31,354 nucleotides of DNA from NCBI GenBank assembly GCA_036390995.1, contig DASWAT010000115.1, positions 1 through 31,354 of the forward strand, given 5' to 3'. The position numbers and the translations under genes were made by a program. The notes beneath the pieces were generated by a model. That model saw nothing but the letters and a program-made list of their open reading frames with translations. It did not search any database and was not told the origin of the DNA. Below are positions 8,371-15,741 of this stretch, one piece after another; position 1 is the first letter of the stretch; every line of letters starts with the position of its first letter. Origin of the DNA: DASQQQ01 sp036390995 (GTDB lineage Bacteria > Actinomycetota > UBA4738 > HRBIN12).

Positions 8371-9783
8371 CTAGACCGGTTGGAGCTCCAGGCCCTTGCT
8401 CTTGGCGATGTACTCACGCCAGTACGCCTGGCCCTCCTCCGGCAGCGTAGGGATCGGGTCGTAGTACGGGTACTCGCGCTCCAAGGCCTCGGGGTCGTCG
8501 TACTCGATGCCGGTCCGGTAGTTCTTCCGCCAGTACGAGATCCCTTTCACGTGATCGTAGTCCGAGAGCATGTGGACCCAACGCTTGCCCACGAACGGGA
8601 CGTCGCACACCATCCGAGGCGTGGCGAAACCGGGGAGGTACCCCATGATCGCGAACTGCAGCTGCTGGGTCTCCTGCACCGAGGTCCGCCAATGCTCGGC
8701 GTTCGGGATCATGTCGCACATGTAGAAGTAGTACGGCATCACCTTGCCGTGGTCGATGAGCGTGAAGCACAGCTCGAGCAGCTGCGTCGGTGTGGTGTTC
8801 ACTCCGCGCAGCAAGACCCCTTGGTTGCGGACGTCGCGGAACCCCATGTCGAGCAGGCCCCGGACCGCCTTCGCCACCAGCGGTGTGATCTGCTGCGCGC
8901 TGTTGATGTGCGTGTGGACGGCGATGTCCACGCCGCGCTCGTTCGCCTTGTTCGCCATCCGCTCGTAGCCCTGCAGCACGTCCTCCTGCAGGAAGTGCTG
9001 GGGGATCCCCATGAGGCCCTTCGTGGCCAGGCGGATGTCTCGGATGTTCGGGATGTCGAGGAGGTTCAGCACGAACCCTTCGAGTCGCTTGATCGGGATG
9101 TTCGCGACGTCGCCGCCCGACACCACCACGTCGCGCACGGACGGGGTCCGCCGGAGGTAGTCGAGCATGGCGTCCCACCGCTCTTGCTGCTTCATCTCGA
9201 ACTTGTACTTGAGGATCGAGAGGGTGTCGTTTCCCACCAGGTCCATCCTCGTGCAGTGGCCGCAGTACTGCGGGCACGTCGGGATCATCTCGGCGAGGAC
9301 CTTCGTGGGGTAGCGGTGCGTCAGGCCCTCTACGGCCCACATGTCGGCTTCGTGCAGGGAGTCGCGGGATGCCATCGGATGGCTGGGGAACTCCCTCTCC
9401 CGCTCGCTGTACATCGGCGCCATGTACCGGCGGACCGGATCGTTGCGGAGATCTCGCTCGTTCATCGTGTTGATCATCTGCGGGGGCAGCAGCATGGACA
9501 TGGTCGCTCGCTCTTGCTGATCCCGCTCGATATCCGCGTACAGTTCACCGTCGAGGAAGTCGCCCAGCACGCGCTTGAGCTCCACCAGGTTCTTCACCGA
9601 GCGGGCGCGCTGCCACTGGGCGCTCTCCCACTGCTCCTTCGGAACATCCGCGAACCCGGGCAGCCGGGTCCAGTCGGGCTCGACGAACTCCCGCTCCAAC
9701 GGATACTGGAAGGGCTGCTCTGCCGCGTGGGCCCTGCCGAACTCACGCTTCGGGCGACCACCGGTCTTCGCCTCGTCGCTCAT
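8371..9783 (-). CDS. KamA-family radical SAM aminomutase (lysine 2,3-aminomutase-like)
   Basis: This 470-residue radical SAM, PLP-dependent enzyme would shift an amino group from the alpha to the beta carbon of an amino acid. The iron-sulfur cluster motif is C170-x3-C174-x2-C177 (CPQYCGHCTR), and SAM contacts begin at SGGD (222-225). The PLP-binding Lys is probably K400 in CDVPFVGKRW. The ligand-binding Asp in YMCDMIPNAEHWRTS (D357) is kept, and D394 lies near the second expected Asp. Unlike clostridial lysine aminomutase, the HRYPDR segment is HRYPTK, the glycine run before the PLP Lys is replaced by PFVG, and about 80 extra N-terminal residues are present. The ATG at 9783 has a strong GGAAAGGAGG ribosome site. 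The substrate could be lysine or another amino acid. Confidence 0.88.
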   Translation of the reverse strand: MSDEAKTGGRPKREFGRAHAAEQPFQYPLEREFVEPDWTRLPGFADVPKEQWESAQWQRARSVKNLVELKRVLGDFLDGELYADIERDQQERATMSMLLPPQMINTMNERDLRNDPVRRYMAPMYSEREREFPSHPMASRDSLHEADMWAVEGLTHRYPTKVLAEMIPTCPQYCGHCTRMDLVGNDTLSILKYKFEMKQQERWDAMLDYLRRTPSVRDVVVSGGDVANIPIKRLEGFVLNLLDIPNIRDIRLATKGLMGIPQHFLQEDVLQGYERMANKANERGVDIAVHTHINSAQQITPLVAKAVRGLLDMGFRDVRNQGVLLRGVNTTPTQLLELCFTLIDHGKVMPYYFYMCDMIPNAEHWRTSVQETQQLQFAIMGYLPGFATPRMVCDVPFVGKRWVHMLSDYDHVKGISYWRKNYRTGIEYDDPEALEREYPYYDPIPTLPEEGQAYWREYIAKSKGLELQPV

Positions 9784-9971
9784 CCCGACCTCCTTTCCTG
9801 GCTGCCTCGATGCCGCAGACCCGCGGGCCGCAGGAGCGCGAACGGTACCTATCACCTCGCATTCTACCCGTCATCTGTACGGCTGAAAAGGCCTTCTGCC
9901 GAAGGATATTCGGTCAAGGGGCGCCGATACCGACGAACCTACGGTGGGGACCTCCGCCGGATCGCGGGAGG
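9784..9971. other. Non-coding start of the kamA-like/cold-shock intergenic region
   Basis: The gap between the two divergent genes is 334 bp (9784-10117). This left part holds the 5' leader and promoter of the radical SAM gene. It also has a small inverted repeat, CCTTC-TGCC-GAAGG, at 9892-9905, of unknown role. I find no convincing coding frame here; open frames crossing it have no start signal and no family similarity. Confidence 0.5.
9861..9889 (-). promoter_or_regulatory. Promoter of the KamA-like gene
   Basis: On the minus strand TTTTCA (9889-9884) and TAGAAT (9866-9861) are separated by 17 bases. TAGAAT matches the -10 consensus at 5 of 6 positions. Transcription would start near 9854, giving a leader of about 70 bases that ends in the strong ribosome site. 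Confidence 0.55.
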
Positions 9972-10117
9972 TGGTACGCTCCGCATCGAGGGCGCAGCAT
10001 CGTCGTTCGCACCGTCGCACCACGAGCAGTTCCCTCCCGGCGGCAACGTCGGTGGCCCGGCGGGCAGTGGTGTAAGCGGCTCGACCCGCGCGGGGCCAAA
10101 GAAAGGAGGGAACGCCA
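9972..10117 (+). promoter_or_regulatory. Cold-shock gene promoter and structured 5' leader with anti-Shine-Dalgarno
   Basis: An extended -10, TGG-TACGCT (9972-9980), starts a leader of about 130 bases. GTTCCCTCC at 10029-10037 is perfectly complementary to GGAGGGAAC at 10105-10113, which contains the ribosome site of the cold-shock gene. Between the arms, TGGCCC (10053-10058) can pair with GGGCCA (10093-10098), and GCGGG (10060-10064) with CCCGC (10085-10089). The whole leader could therefore fold into one long arm that hides the ribosome site. The helicase leader at 15604-15741 shares the -10 and the layout. Pairing is read directly from sequence; a temperature response is inferred by analogy with cspA-type leaders. 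Confidence 0.65.
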
Positions 10118-10321
10118 GTGGCGACCGGCACCGTGAAGTGGTTCAGCCCCGAGAAGGGCTTCGGCTTCATCACCCAGGAGGGCGGACCGGACGTCTTCGT
10201 CCACTTCTCCGCGATCACGGGCGAGGGCTACCGCAACCTGGAGGAAGGCCAGCAGGTGGAGTTCGACATCACCCAGGGCCCCAAGGGCCCGCAGGCCGCG
10301 AACGTCCGCCCCGTGGGCTGA
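10118..10321 (+). CDS. Cold-shock domain protein (CspA family)
   Basis: This 67-residue single cold-shock domain is an RNA/ssDNA chaperone that melts structured mRNA. It has RNP1 (KGFGFIT) and RNP2 (VFVHFS) motifs, and the N-terminal TVKWFSPEKGFGF and C-terminal GPQAANVRP are typical. The GTG start at 10118 is preceded by AAAGGAGG with 8 bases of spacing. This ribosome site is the part that the upstream leader can sequester. A strong hairpin terminator follows 22 bases after the stop, so the gene is transcribed alone. The family call is certain. Confidence 0.97.
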   Translation: MATGTVKWFSPEKGFGFITQEGGPDVFVHFSAITGEGYRNLEEGQQVEFDITQGPKGPQAANVRPVG

Positions 10322-10343
10322 GCCCGGACCAGAGAGCACGCCT

Positions 10344-10371
10344 CGAGGGACCCGCTTCGGCGGGTCCCTCG
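10344..10371 (+). terminator. Hairpin terminator after the cold-shock gene
   Basis: A 12-bp perfect stem (CGAGGGACCCGC pairing with GCGGGTCCCTCG) closes a TTCG tetraloop. Bases after it are GTTCGTCT rather than a pure T run, as is common in high-GC genomes. Being almost symmetric, it could also stop transcripts of the convergent RGG-tail gene. Confidence 0.8.
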
Positions 10372-10413
10372 TTCGTCTGCTCGGTGCGGGATGCCCTCTC
10401 CAGCGGGGAGGAG

Positions 10414-10836
10414 CTAGGCGCCGGCGGTGCCCGGCGCCGTCTGTCCGCTCGGAGGAGCGGCTGCCCCTGAGGTGGGTCCGCCAGAGCCGCGGGCGCCGCC
10501 CCGGCCACCACGAGCGCCCGGGCCGCCTCGACCGGCCGGAGCGCCGCGGCCTCCTCGACCTCCCGGGCCGCCGCGGCCCCCGAAACCCTGACCCCGGGGA
10601 CGGCGCTCGAACCGGCCCGTGTCCGGCACCGCGCGGGGAAGGCGAAGCCGCATCGGCACGTGACCCGTCCGCTCGTACGTGACGGCCACGTGGTCGATCT
10701 CCTGCTTGCGTACGATCTCGCGCCATCCCTCCGCCAGCAGGCGCCGGTGCCGTCCGGCCGCCGTCTTGCGGAGCTTGTCCGTGTTTGGGACCTTGAGGTA
10801 GAGATGCTCCACGCGGATCTCTCGGTGGTCAGCCAT
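10414..10836 (-). CDS. Hypothetical protein with Arg/Gly-rich (RGG) tail
   Basis: This is a 140-residue protein I do not recognise. Residues 1-70 look like a small folded domain (basic, with EHLYLKVPNTDKLRK and KQEIDHVAVTYERTGHVPMRLRLPR). Residues 78-118 are a low-complexity tail of GGRGG/GRGGPG repeats, and the last 20 are Ala/Pro/Gly/Ser. RGG tails are typical of RNA-binding or condensate-forming proteins, but that is inference. The ATG at 10836 overlaps the end of the upstream zinc-ribbon gene by 8 bases, indicating translational coupling. The pair is convergent with the cold-shock gene. Confidence 0.65.
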   Translation of the reverse strand: MADHREIRVEHLYLKVPNTDKLRKTAAGRHRRLLAEGWREIVRKQEIDHVAVTYERTGHVPMRLRLPRAVPDTGRFERRPRGQGFGGRGGPGGRGGRGAPAGRGGPGARGGRGGARGSGGPTSGAAAPPSGQTAPGTAGA

Positions 10837-11116
10837 GCGCCTCAGGGTAGCAGGACGAAGGTTGCGGCCACCTGCGGGTCGGCGGAGGACCGGCTGCATC
10901 GCGAGAGGATCGGCGCTCCACATCCAGCGAGTCGTCGGCCCGGGCCAAGCGCGGGCCGAGGATCTCGTGCTCGCAGGAGTAGGTTTCGACCTCGCGCGTC
11001 GACGCTCGATGCTTTGCGCCGACGAGATCGGCGGGCGGCTCTCCCGTGTAGGAGATAACGACCAGGTCGCCCTTCCCGCAGCGCGGGCATCTCGTGGCGA
11101 GCTGGCGATCGCTCAA
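10829..11116 (-). CDS. Small zinc-ribbon-like protein
   Basis: This is a 95-residue protein with a CPRCGKG knuckle (C10, C13), a strand-turn LVVISYTGE and a second YSCEHE (C48, H50), which together could hold one zinc ion. The C-terminal 35 residues are disordered and Arg/Pro-rich. I chose the TTG start at 11116 because AAGGAGGGG lies about 6 bases upstream; longer versions upstream of this lack any ribosome site. It overlaps the next gene by 8 bases. No family is recognised. Zinc ribbons of this kind are often in nucleic-acid-associated proteins. Existence of the gene rests on the ribosome site, the coupled overlap and the Cys pattern. Confidence 0.55.
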   Translation of the reverse strand: MSDRQLATRCPRCGKGDLVVISYTGEPPADLVGAKHRASTREVETYSCEHEILGPRLARADDSLDVERRSSRDAAGPPPTRRWPQPSSCYPEAHG

Positions 11117-11263
11117 CGAACGCCCCTCCTTCCGGTGGCGGGCTCGGATGGCGGCGAGGCCCCGGATGGTCCTCACGCGGCATAGAGGTGAGGTTCCCGT
11201 GAGGTGCGCGAGCGAAACGGGCGCCCCCGGCCCGGTCCTCGGACCGAATCGGCCGCATCGCCG

Positions 11264-11269
11264 TAAGCT
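11264..11269 (+). promoter_or_regulatory. Possible -10 hexamer for transketolase
   Basis: TAAGCT lies 56 bases before the transketolase ATG, in the 209-bp gap between divergent genes. The -35 region is poor (around CGGACC), so this is a tentative call. Confidence 0.35.
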
Positions 11270-11325
11270 GGCACCTCGTCGCACCGAACGACATGGCAGC
11301 GGGGTTCGCGCACGGGGAGGCACTG

Positions 11326-13158
11326 ATGGACAAGGTCCAAGAGTGGAACGAGCTTGCGGCGCAGTTCGCGGTGGACGGGATCCGAGCGTCGACCGCCGCC
11401 GGATCGGGACATCCGACGTCCTCGATGTCGGCCGCGCACTTGCTGGCGGTGCTGTACGCAGACCATCTCCGGTTCGACGTCGACGATCCCAAGAGGCCGG
11501 CGAACGACCGGTTCGTCCTCTCGAAGGGTCATGCTTCCCCGCTCCTCTACTCGGTCCTGAAGGCGATCGGCGCGATCGACGACGACGAGCTCCTGTCCTT
11601 CCGCAGGTTCGGGAGCCCGGTCGAAGGGCATCCGGCACCCGTCGAGGGCATGCCCTGGGTGGACGTGGCCACCGGCTCGCTTGGGCAGGGATTGCCGATC
11701 GGGCTCGGCATGGCCCTCGCGATGAAGCTCGATGCCAGTCCGGCGCGCGTGTGGGTGCTGATGGGCGACTCCGAGGTCGCCGAGGGTTCCGTGTGGGAGG
11801 CCATGGCCAACGCGTCGCACCACGGTGTGACGAACCTGGTCGGGATCCTCGACATGAACCGCTTGGGCCAACGCGGGCCCACCATGCTCGAGTGGCACGG
11901 CGACGTCTACGCGGACCGGGCCCGTGCCTTCGGGTGGGAGGCCATCCAGGTGGACGGGCACGACCCCGCCGCCATCGACCGCGCCTACACGCAGGCCGAG
12001 GAGGCGGGCCGCCCGGCCTTGGTCGTGGCCAAGACCGAGAAGGGGCACGGCGTCTCCTTCCTGGCGAACCGCGAGGGGTGGCACGGGAAGCCGCTGTCCG
12101 AGGAGCAGGCGGCGAACGCCATCGAAGAGCTCGGGGGACGCCGGAACCTCACGATCACGCCGCCGAAGCCCGAGGCCTGGACCCCGAAGAGTGCCTCCGG
12201 CGGCTCGGTACATCTTCCCGTCTACGAGGAGCCGATCGCCACTCGCAAGGCGTTCGGCGAGACGCTCGCCGCCATGGCCGCGATGCCGGGGCTCGTCGTG
12301 CTGGACGGCGAGGTCGGCAACTCCACGCATACCGAGGATTTCCAGGCCGTCGCTCCCGAGCGGTTCCTCGAGCTCTACATCGCCGAGCAATGCATGGCCG
12401 GCGTGGCCGTGGGCCTTCAGGCCATGGGGAAGACCACATACGCGGCCACGTTCGGCGCGTTCCTGACCCGCGCCTACGACTTCGTGCGTATGGCGGCGGT
12501 GAGCCGGGCGAACCTGCGACTGTGCGGCTCGCACGCCGGGGTCTCGATCGGTGAGGACGGACCCTCGCAGATGTCGCTCGAGGATCTCGCCATGATGCGG
12601 GCCGTCCACGGCTCGACCGTGCTGTATCCAGCCGACGGCAACTCGGCGGCCGCGCTCACCGCCGCGATGGCCGAGCGCCCGGGCATCTCGTATCTGCGTA
12701 GCACGCGCGAGAAGACACCCAGGCTCTACGGGCCGGACGAGGAGTTCCCGATCGGCGGCAGCAAGGTCTTGCGCGCCGGTGAGGAGGATCGAGCCACCAT
12801 CGTCGGCGCCGGCGTGACGGTCTTCGAGGCCCTGAAGGCGGCGGACGCGCTCGCGGCCGAGGGGATCGCGGTGCGTGTGATCGACGCGTACTCGATCAAG
12901 CCGATCGATGGGTCGACGCTGCGGTCCGCCCTCGCCGACACCGGCCTCGTGGTGACGGTCGAGGACCATTGGATGGAGGGCGGCCTGGGCGAGGCCGTCC
13001 TGGAGGCGATCGCGGGTGGGGGAGAGCTCTCCGGGCGGGTGGTGGAGCTCGCCGTCACCGGGATGCCCGGCTCCGGCACTGCCGAGGAACTGCGCGAGTG
13101 GGCCGGCATCTCGGCATCGATGATCGCCGAGGCCGTCCGGAGCGCGCTGGCGTTCTAG
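11326..13158 (+). CDS. tkt: Transketolase
   Basis: This 610-residue thiamine-diphosphate enzyme of the non-oxidative pentose phosphate pathway transfers two-carbon ketol units between sugar phosphates. The N-terminal domain has AAGSGHPTSSMS, the substrate His in LSKGHASPLLYS and GSLGQGLPIGLGMA. The ThDP motif is GDSEVAEGSVWEA...DMNR (the family usually has GDGE). The central pyrimidine-binding domain carries YIAEQCMAGVAVGLQ with the catalytic Glu, and the C-terminal domain begins near KVLRAGEEDRATIVGAGVTV. It is about 50 residues shorter than E. coli TktA and matches the short bacterial/animal type. I chose the ATG at 11326 because GGGGAGG lies 6 bases upstream; an ATG at 11293 lacks one. It is convergent with adenine deaminase, 18 bp apart. 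Confidence 0.95.
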   Translation: MDKVQEWNELAAQFAVDGIRASTAAGSGHPTSSMSAAHLLAVLYADHLRFDVDDPKRPANDRFVLSKGHASPLLYSVLKAIGAIDDDELLSFRRFGSPVEGHPAPVEGMPWVDVATGSLGQGLPIGLGMALAMKLDASPARVWVLMGDSEVAEGSVWEAMANASHHGVTNLVGILDMNRLGQRGPTMLEWHGDVYADRARAFGWEAIQVDGHDPAAIDRAYTQAEEAGRPALVVAKTEKGHGVSFLANREGWHGKPLSEEQAANAIEELGGRRNLTITPPKPEAWTPKSASGGSVHLPVYEEPIATRKAFGETLAAMAAMPGLVVLDGEVGNSTHTEDFQAVAPERFLELYIAEQCMAGVAVGLQAMGKTTYAATFGAFLTRAYDFVRMAAVSRANLRLCGSHAGVSIGEDGPSQMSLEDLAMMRAVHGSTVLYPADGNSAAALTAAMAERPGISYLRSTREKTPRLYGPDEEFPIGGSKVLRAGEEDRATIVGAGVTVFEALKAADALAAEGIAVRVIDAYSIKPIDGSTLRSALADTGLVVTVEDHWMEGGLGEAVLEAIAGGGELSGRVVELAVTGMPGSGTAEELREWAGISASMIAEAVRSALAF

Positions 13159-13176
13159 CGCCGGGCCGGAACGGCT

Positions 13177-14901
13177 TCACACTTCCAGCGGGACGAGCTC
13201 GAATCGGTTCACGTCGACCAGGCCGCGGTCGGTGAGCTTCAGCTCGGGGACCACCGAGAGCGCCAGGAACGACATCGCCATGAACGGTGACGGGAGCGTG
13301 GCACCGAGGTCCCGGGCGGCCTGCTCGAGCGCGTGGACGGCGGCTCCGACCTCCTCGGCCGGGAGATCAGAGAGCAGACCTCCGAACGGGCAGCGGACCT
13401 CGCCCACGACCTCGCCGTCCGCGATGGCAACCTGCCCGCCGCCGGTCTGGACCAGACGATTCACCGCGGCGGCCATGTCGTGGTCGTCGACACCGACCAC
13501 GACGACGTTGTGCGCATCGTGGGCGTGCGTGGAAGCGAGCGCACCGCGACGCAGGCCGAACCCACGGACGAACCCCAGGCCGATCCGTCCGGTGCCCTTG
13601 TGCCGCTCCACCACGGCGATCTTCGCGAGATCGCGCCCGGGATCGGCGAGTGCTCGCCCGTCGTCGTGAGGCGGCTCGTCCACCAGGGCACGGGTGACGA
13701 TCTGGCCGGCGTCGACGCCGATCACCCGGACCCGACCGTTCGCGTGGATCGTGAAGTCTCCGGCCGACAGGTGCGGCACCCGGACGCTGCCCCGCATCCA
13801 GTCGGGCATCGTCGATCGCCGGATGTCCACCGCCACTCCATCCTCGGCGACCAGCCGTCCCCGCTTCCACACCTTGACCGGACGGAACCGTTCGACGTCC
13901 TCGACGGCGACGACGTCCGCCAGATACCCGGGGGCGACGGCGCCGTATTCGTGGAGGCGGTGGTAGCGGGCCGCGTTCAGCGTGCCCATGACCACCGCGT
14001 CGGCGGGTGAGCATCCGAGCTCGACCGCGCGCCGTATCACGTCGTTGATGTGCCCCTGCTCGAGGAGATGATCGGGCTCCAGGTCGTCGGTGCACAGCAG
14101 GCAGTTCGCCGGGCCGTACTCGAGCACCATGGGAATGAGGGCTTCCAGGTTCCGGGCGGCCGAGCCCTCTCGGAGAATGATCCACATGCCGAGACGGCGC
14201 TTCTCGAGCGCCTCCTCGAGGGTGGAGCACTCGTGGTCGCTTCGGACACCGGCCGCCAGATACGCGTTCAGTCCCGGTCCGGAGAGGCCGGGTGCGTGCC
14301 CGTCAATCTGCCGACCTCCCGAAGCTGCGATCTTGGCCAGCGCCCGGGGGTCGCCCGCGACGACGGCTGGGAAGTCCATCATCTCCGCCACGCCCAGCGC
14401 CCTCGGCTCGTCTCGAAGGAACGCCGCGATGTCCGCGGCATCCACGATGGCCCCACTGGACTCGAACGGACTCGCCGGGACGCACGACGACGCCATCACG
14501 AAGACGTCCAGCGGCACCTCTCGTGCCGCGTCGAGCAGCGCCCGTACCCCGGCGATCCCGAACACGTTCGCGATCTCGTGTGGATCGAGGACCACCGTCG
14601 TAGTACCCCACGGCAATGCGGCCCTGGCGAACTGGTCCGGGGGCAACTTCGTGGACTCGATGTGCATATGGCCGTCGATGAAGCCGGGCAGCAGGATCAG
14701 CCCGGAGACGTCGATCCGTCGTCTCCCCTCGTAACGTCCGAGCCCCGCGATGTGCTGTCCGGAGAAGGCGACGTCGGTGTCGAGCAGCTCACCGGTGAAC
14801 ACGGAGAGGACGCGCCCGCCCGAGAGCACCAGGTCGGCCGGCTCGTCGCCCCGGGCGACGGCCAGGCGATAGGCGAGGTCGTCGGCGAGGCCGCGCTGCA
14901 T
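13177..14901 (-). CDS. ade: Adenine deaminase
   Basis: This is a 574-residue amidohydrolase-superfamily enzyme converting adenine to hypoxanthine and ammonia in purine salvage. Metal ligands are in PGFIDGHMHIESTKL (HxH), then VLDPHEIANVFG, IDGHAPGLSG, SDHECSTLEEA and LCTDDLEPDHLLEQGH, the characteristic adenine deaminase set. The C-terminal domain holds THAHDAHNVVVVGVDD and the family-specific FLALSVVPELKLTDRGLVDV ending. The ATG at 14901 is preceded 6 bases away by TACGCT, so the message is probably leaderless. A longer open frame upstream is antisense to the hemolysin III gene and is not real. The family call is firm. Confidence 0.95.
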   Translation of the reverse strand: MQRGLADDLAYRLAVARGDEPADLVLSGGRVLSVFTGELLDTDVAFSGQHIAGLGRYEGRRRIDVSGLILLPGFIDGHMHIESTKLPPDQFARAALPWGTTTVVLDPHEIANVFGIAGVRALLDAAREVPLDVFVMASSCVPASPFESSGAIVDAADIAAFLRDEPRALGVAEMMDFPAVVAGDPRALAKIAASGGRQIDGHAPGLSGPGLNAYLAAGVRSDHECSTLEEALEKRRLGMWIILREGSAARNLEALIPMVLEYGPANCLLCTDDLEPDHLLEQGHINDVIRRAVELGCSPADAVVMGTLNAARYHRLHEYGAVAPGYLADVVAVEDVERFRPVKVWKRGRLVAEDGVAVDIRRSTMPDWMRGSVRVPHLSAGDFTIHANGRVRVIGVDAGQIVTRALVDEPPHDDGRALADPGRDLAKIAVVERHKGTGRIGLGFVRGFGLRRGALASTHAHDAHNVVVVGVDDHDMAAAVNRLVQTGGGQVAIADGEVVGEVRCPFGGLLSDLPAEEVGAAVHALEQAARDLGATLPSPFMAMSFLALSVVPELKLTDRGLVDVNRFELVPLEV

Positions 14902-14907
14902 CCTCGA

Positions 14908-14936
14908 AGCGTACCGCGGCCGGACGGGCGTAGCAT
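14908..14936. promoter_or_regulatory. Back-to-back leaderless promoters of ade and the hemolysin III gene
   Basis: TACGCT on the minus strand (14913-14908) lies 6 bases before the ade ATG. TAGCAT on the plus strand (14931-14936) overlaps the ATG of the divergent gene at 14935. The two -10 elements are only 17 bases apart, so the polymerases would compete for the same stretch. Confidence 0.45.
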
Positions 14937-15597
14937 GGGGGCGTTGGACACCCAACCAGGGCCGCCGAAGCCCCGGCTCCGAGGCCGGATCCACGAGGTT
15001 GCGTTCTTCGCCTCGTTGCCCGCCGGCGCGGCGCTGGTCCTGCTCGCGGAGGGCACCGCCGCGCGCATCGGCGCGCTCGTTTACGCCCTGAGCCTGAGCG
15101 CCGTCTTCGGCGCGAGCGCGGCCTACCACCGGGGACGGTGGTCCCCGCCTGCGCTCCGGCGCATGAAGAGGCTGGACCACTCGATGATCTTCGTGCTGAT
15201 CGCTGGGAGCTACACACCGATCGCGCTGCTGGTGCTGCACGGCGCATGGTCCGTCGTGATCCTGTCCGTCGTATGGGCGGGGGCGGCCACCGGCATCGTC
15301 CTGAAGTTCGCGAAGATCGACGGCCTCCACGTCCCGACGGGGATCCTGTACATGGGGCTCGGCTGGCTGGCTGTGGTCGCGCTGCCGCAGCTCCTGCGCG
15401 GGATGTCGGCCACCCAGGCGACCCTGATGGTGCTCGGCGGGTTGCTGTACACGGCGGGGGCCCTCGTGTTCGCCATGAAGCGCCCCGATCCGCGGCCGGC
15501 GGTCTTCGGCTTCCACGAGGTGTGGCACGCCTTCATGGTGACCGCGGCAGCCTGCCACTTCGCGATGATCGTCCTGGTGGTGCGGGCCGGCGTCTGA
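14935..15597 (+). CDS. Hemolysin III / PAQR family membrane protein
   Basis: This 220-residue seven-helix membrane protein belongs to the HlyIII (PAQR-like) family, thought to be zinc-dependent lipid hydrolases or receptors; most are not proven toxins. Family motifs are present: FGASAAYHR after helix 2, LDHSMIFVLIAGSYTP at helices 3-4, and the HEVWHAFMVTAAACHF block near the end, which supplies the metal-binding His residues. The ATG at 14935 overlaps a TAGCAT -10 hexamer. A leaderless start would then begin at the in-frame TTG at 14944, which lies 7 bases after that hexamer, shortening the protein by three residues. The neighbour downstream is the helicase promoter. Confidence 0.9.
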   Translation: MGALDTQPGPPKPRLRGRIHEVAFFASLPAGAALVLLAEGTAARIGALVYALSLSAVFGASAAYHRGRWSPPALRRMKRLDHSMIFVLIAGSYTPIALLVLHGAWSVVILSVVWAGAATGIVLKFAKIDGLHVPTGILYMGLGWLAVVALPQLLRGMSATQATLMVLGGLLYTAGALVFAMKRPDPRPAVFGFHEVWHAFMVTAAACHFAMIVLVVRAGV

Positions 15598-15603
15598 TCG
15601 ACC

Positions 15604-15741
15604 TGGTACGCTCACTGCACGGACGGCAAGTGTCGTCCCGTGAGGTTTTCGCCTTCCTCGTTCCTCCTTCCGGCGGTGTCGGGGTCACGCAGAACCTCCC
15701 CCGAACCGGTCGCGGCCACATCCGCGACGGAAGGAGTGGAC
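15604..15741 (+). promoter_or_regulatory. Helicase promoter and structured 5' leader with anti-Shine-Dalgarno
   Basis: TGG-TACGCT (15604-15612) is the same extended -10 as before the cold-shock gene. CTCCTTCCG at 15664-15672 is perfectly complementary to CGGAAGGAG at 15728-15736, the ribosome site of the helicase gene. Inside, TCGGGG (15679-15684) can pair with CCCCGA (15699-15704), and TCGCGG (15710-15715) with CCGCGA (15722-15727). The latter stacks directly on the anti-Shine-Dalgarno helix. An earlier hairpin, CACGGACG with CGTCCCGTG (15618-15642), is followed by AGGTTTTC; it may be a terminator for the preceding gene or part of the leader. Confidence 0.65.

Noticed and set aside
8380..10470. 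696-codon open frame on the plus strand
   Set aside because: It is antisense to the KamA-like gene and then crosses the intergenic region and the cold-shock gene in the wrong frame. It is an artefact of GC-rich sequence.
11173..12969. 598-codon open frame on the minus strand
   Set aside because: It runs opposite the transketolase gene, whose product matches its family throughout; the antisense product has no recognisable domain.
14902..15615. Long upstream extension of the ade frame (total 812 codons)
   Set aside because: The extension is antisense to the hemolysin III gene; the enzyme family starts at the ATG at 14901.
15618..15650. Rho-independent terminator of the hemolysin III gene
   Set aside because: The hairpin is real and followed by TTTT, but it lies after the helicase -10 and so also belongs to the helicase leader. 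I did not list it as a definite terminator.
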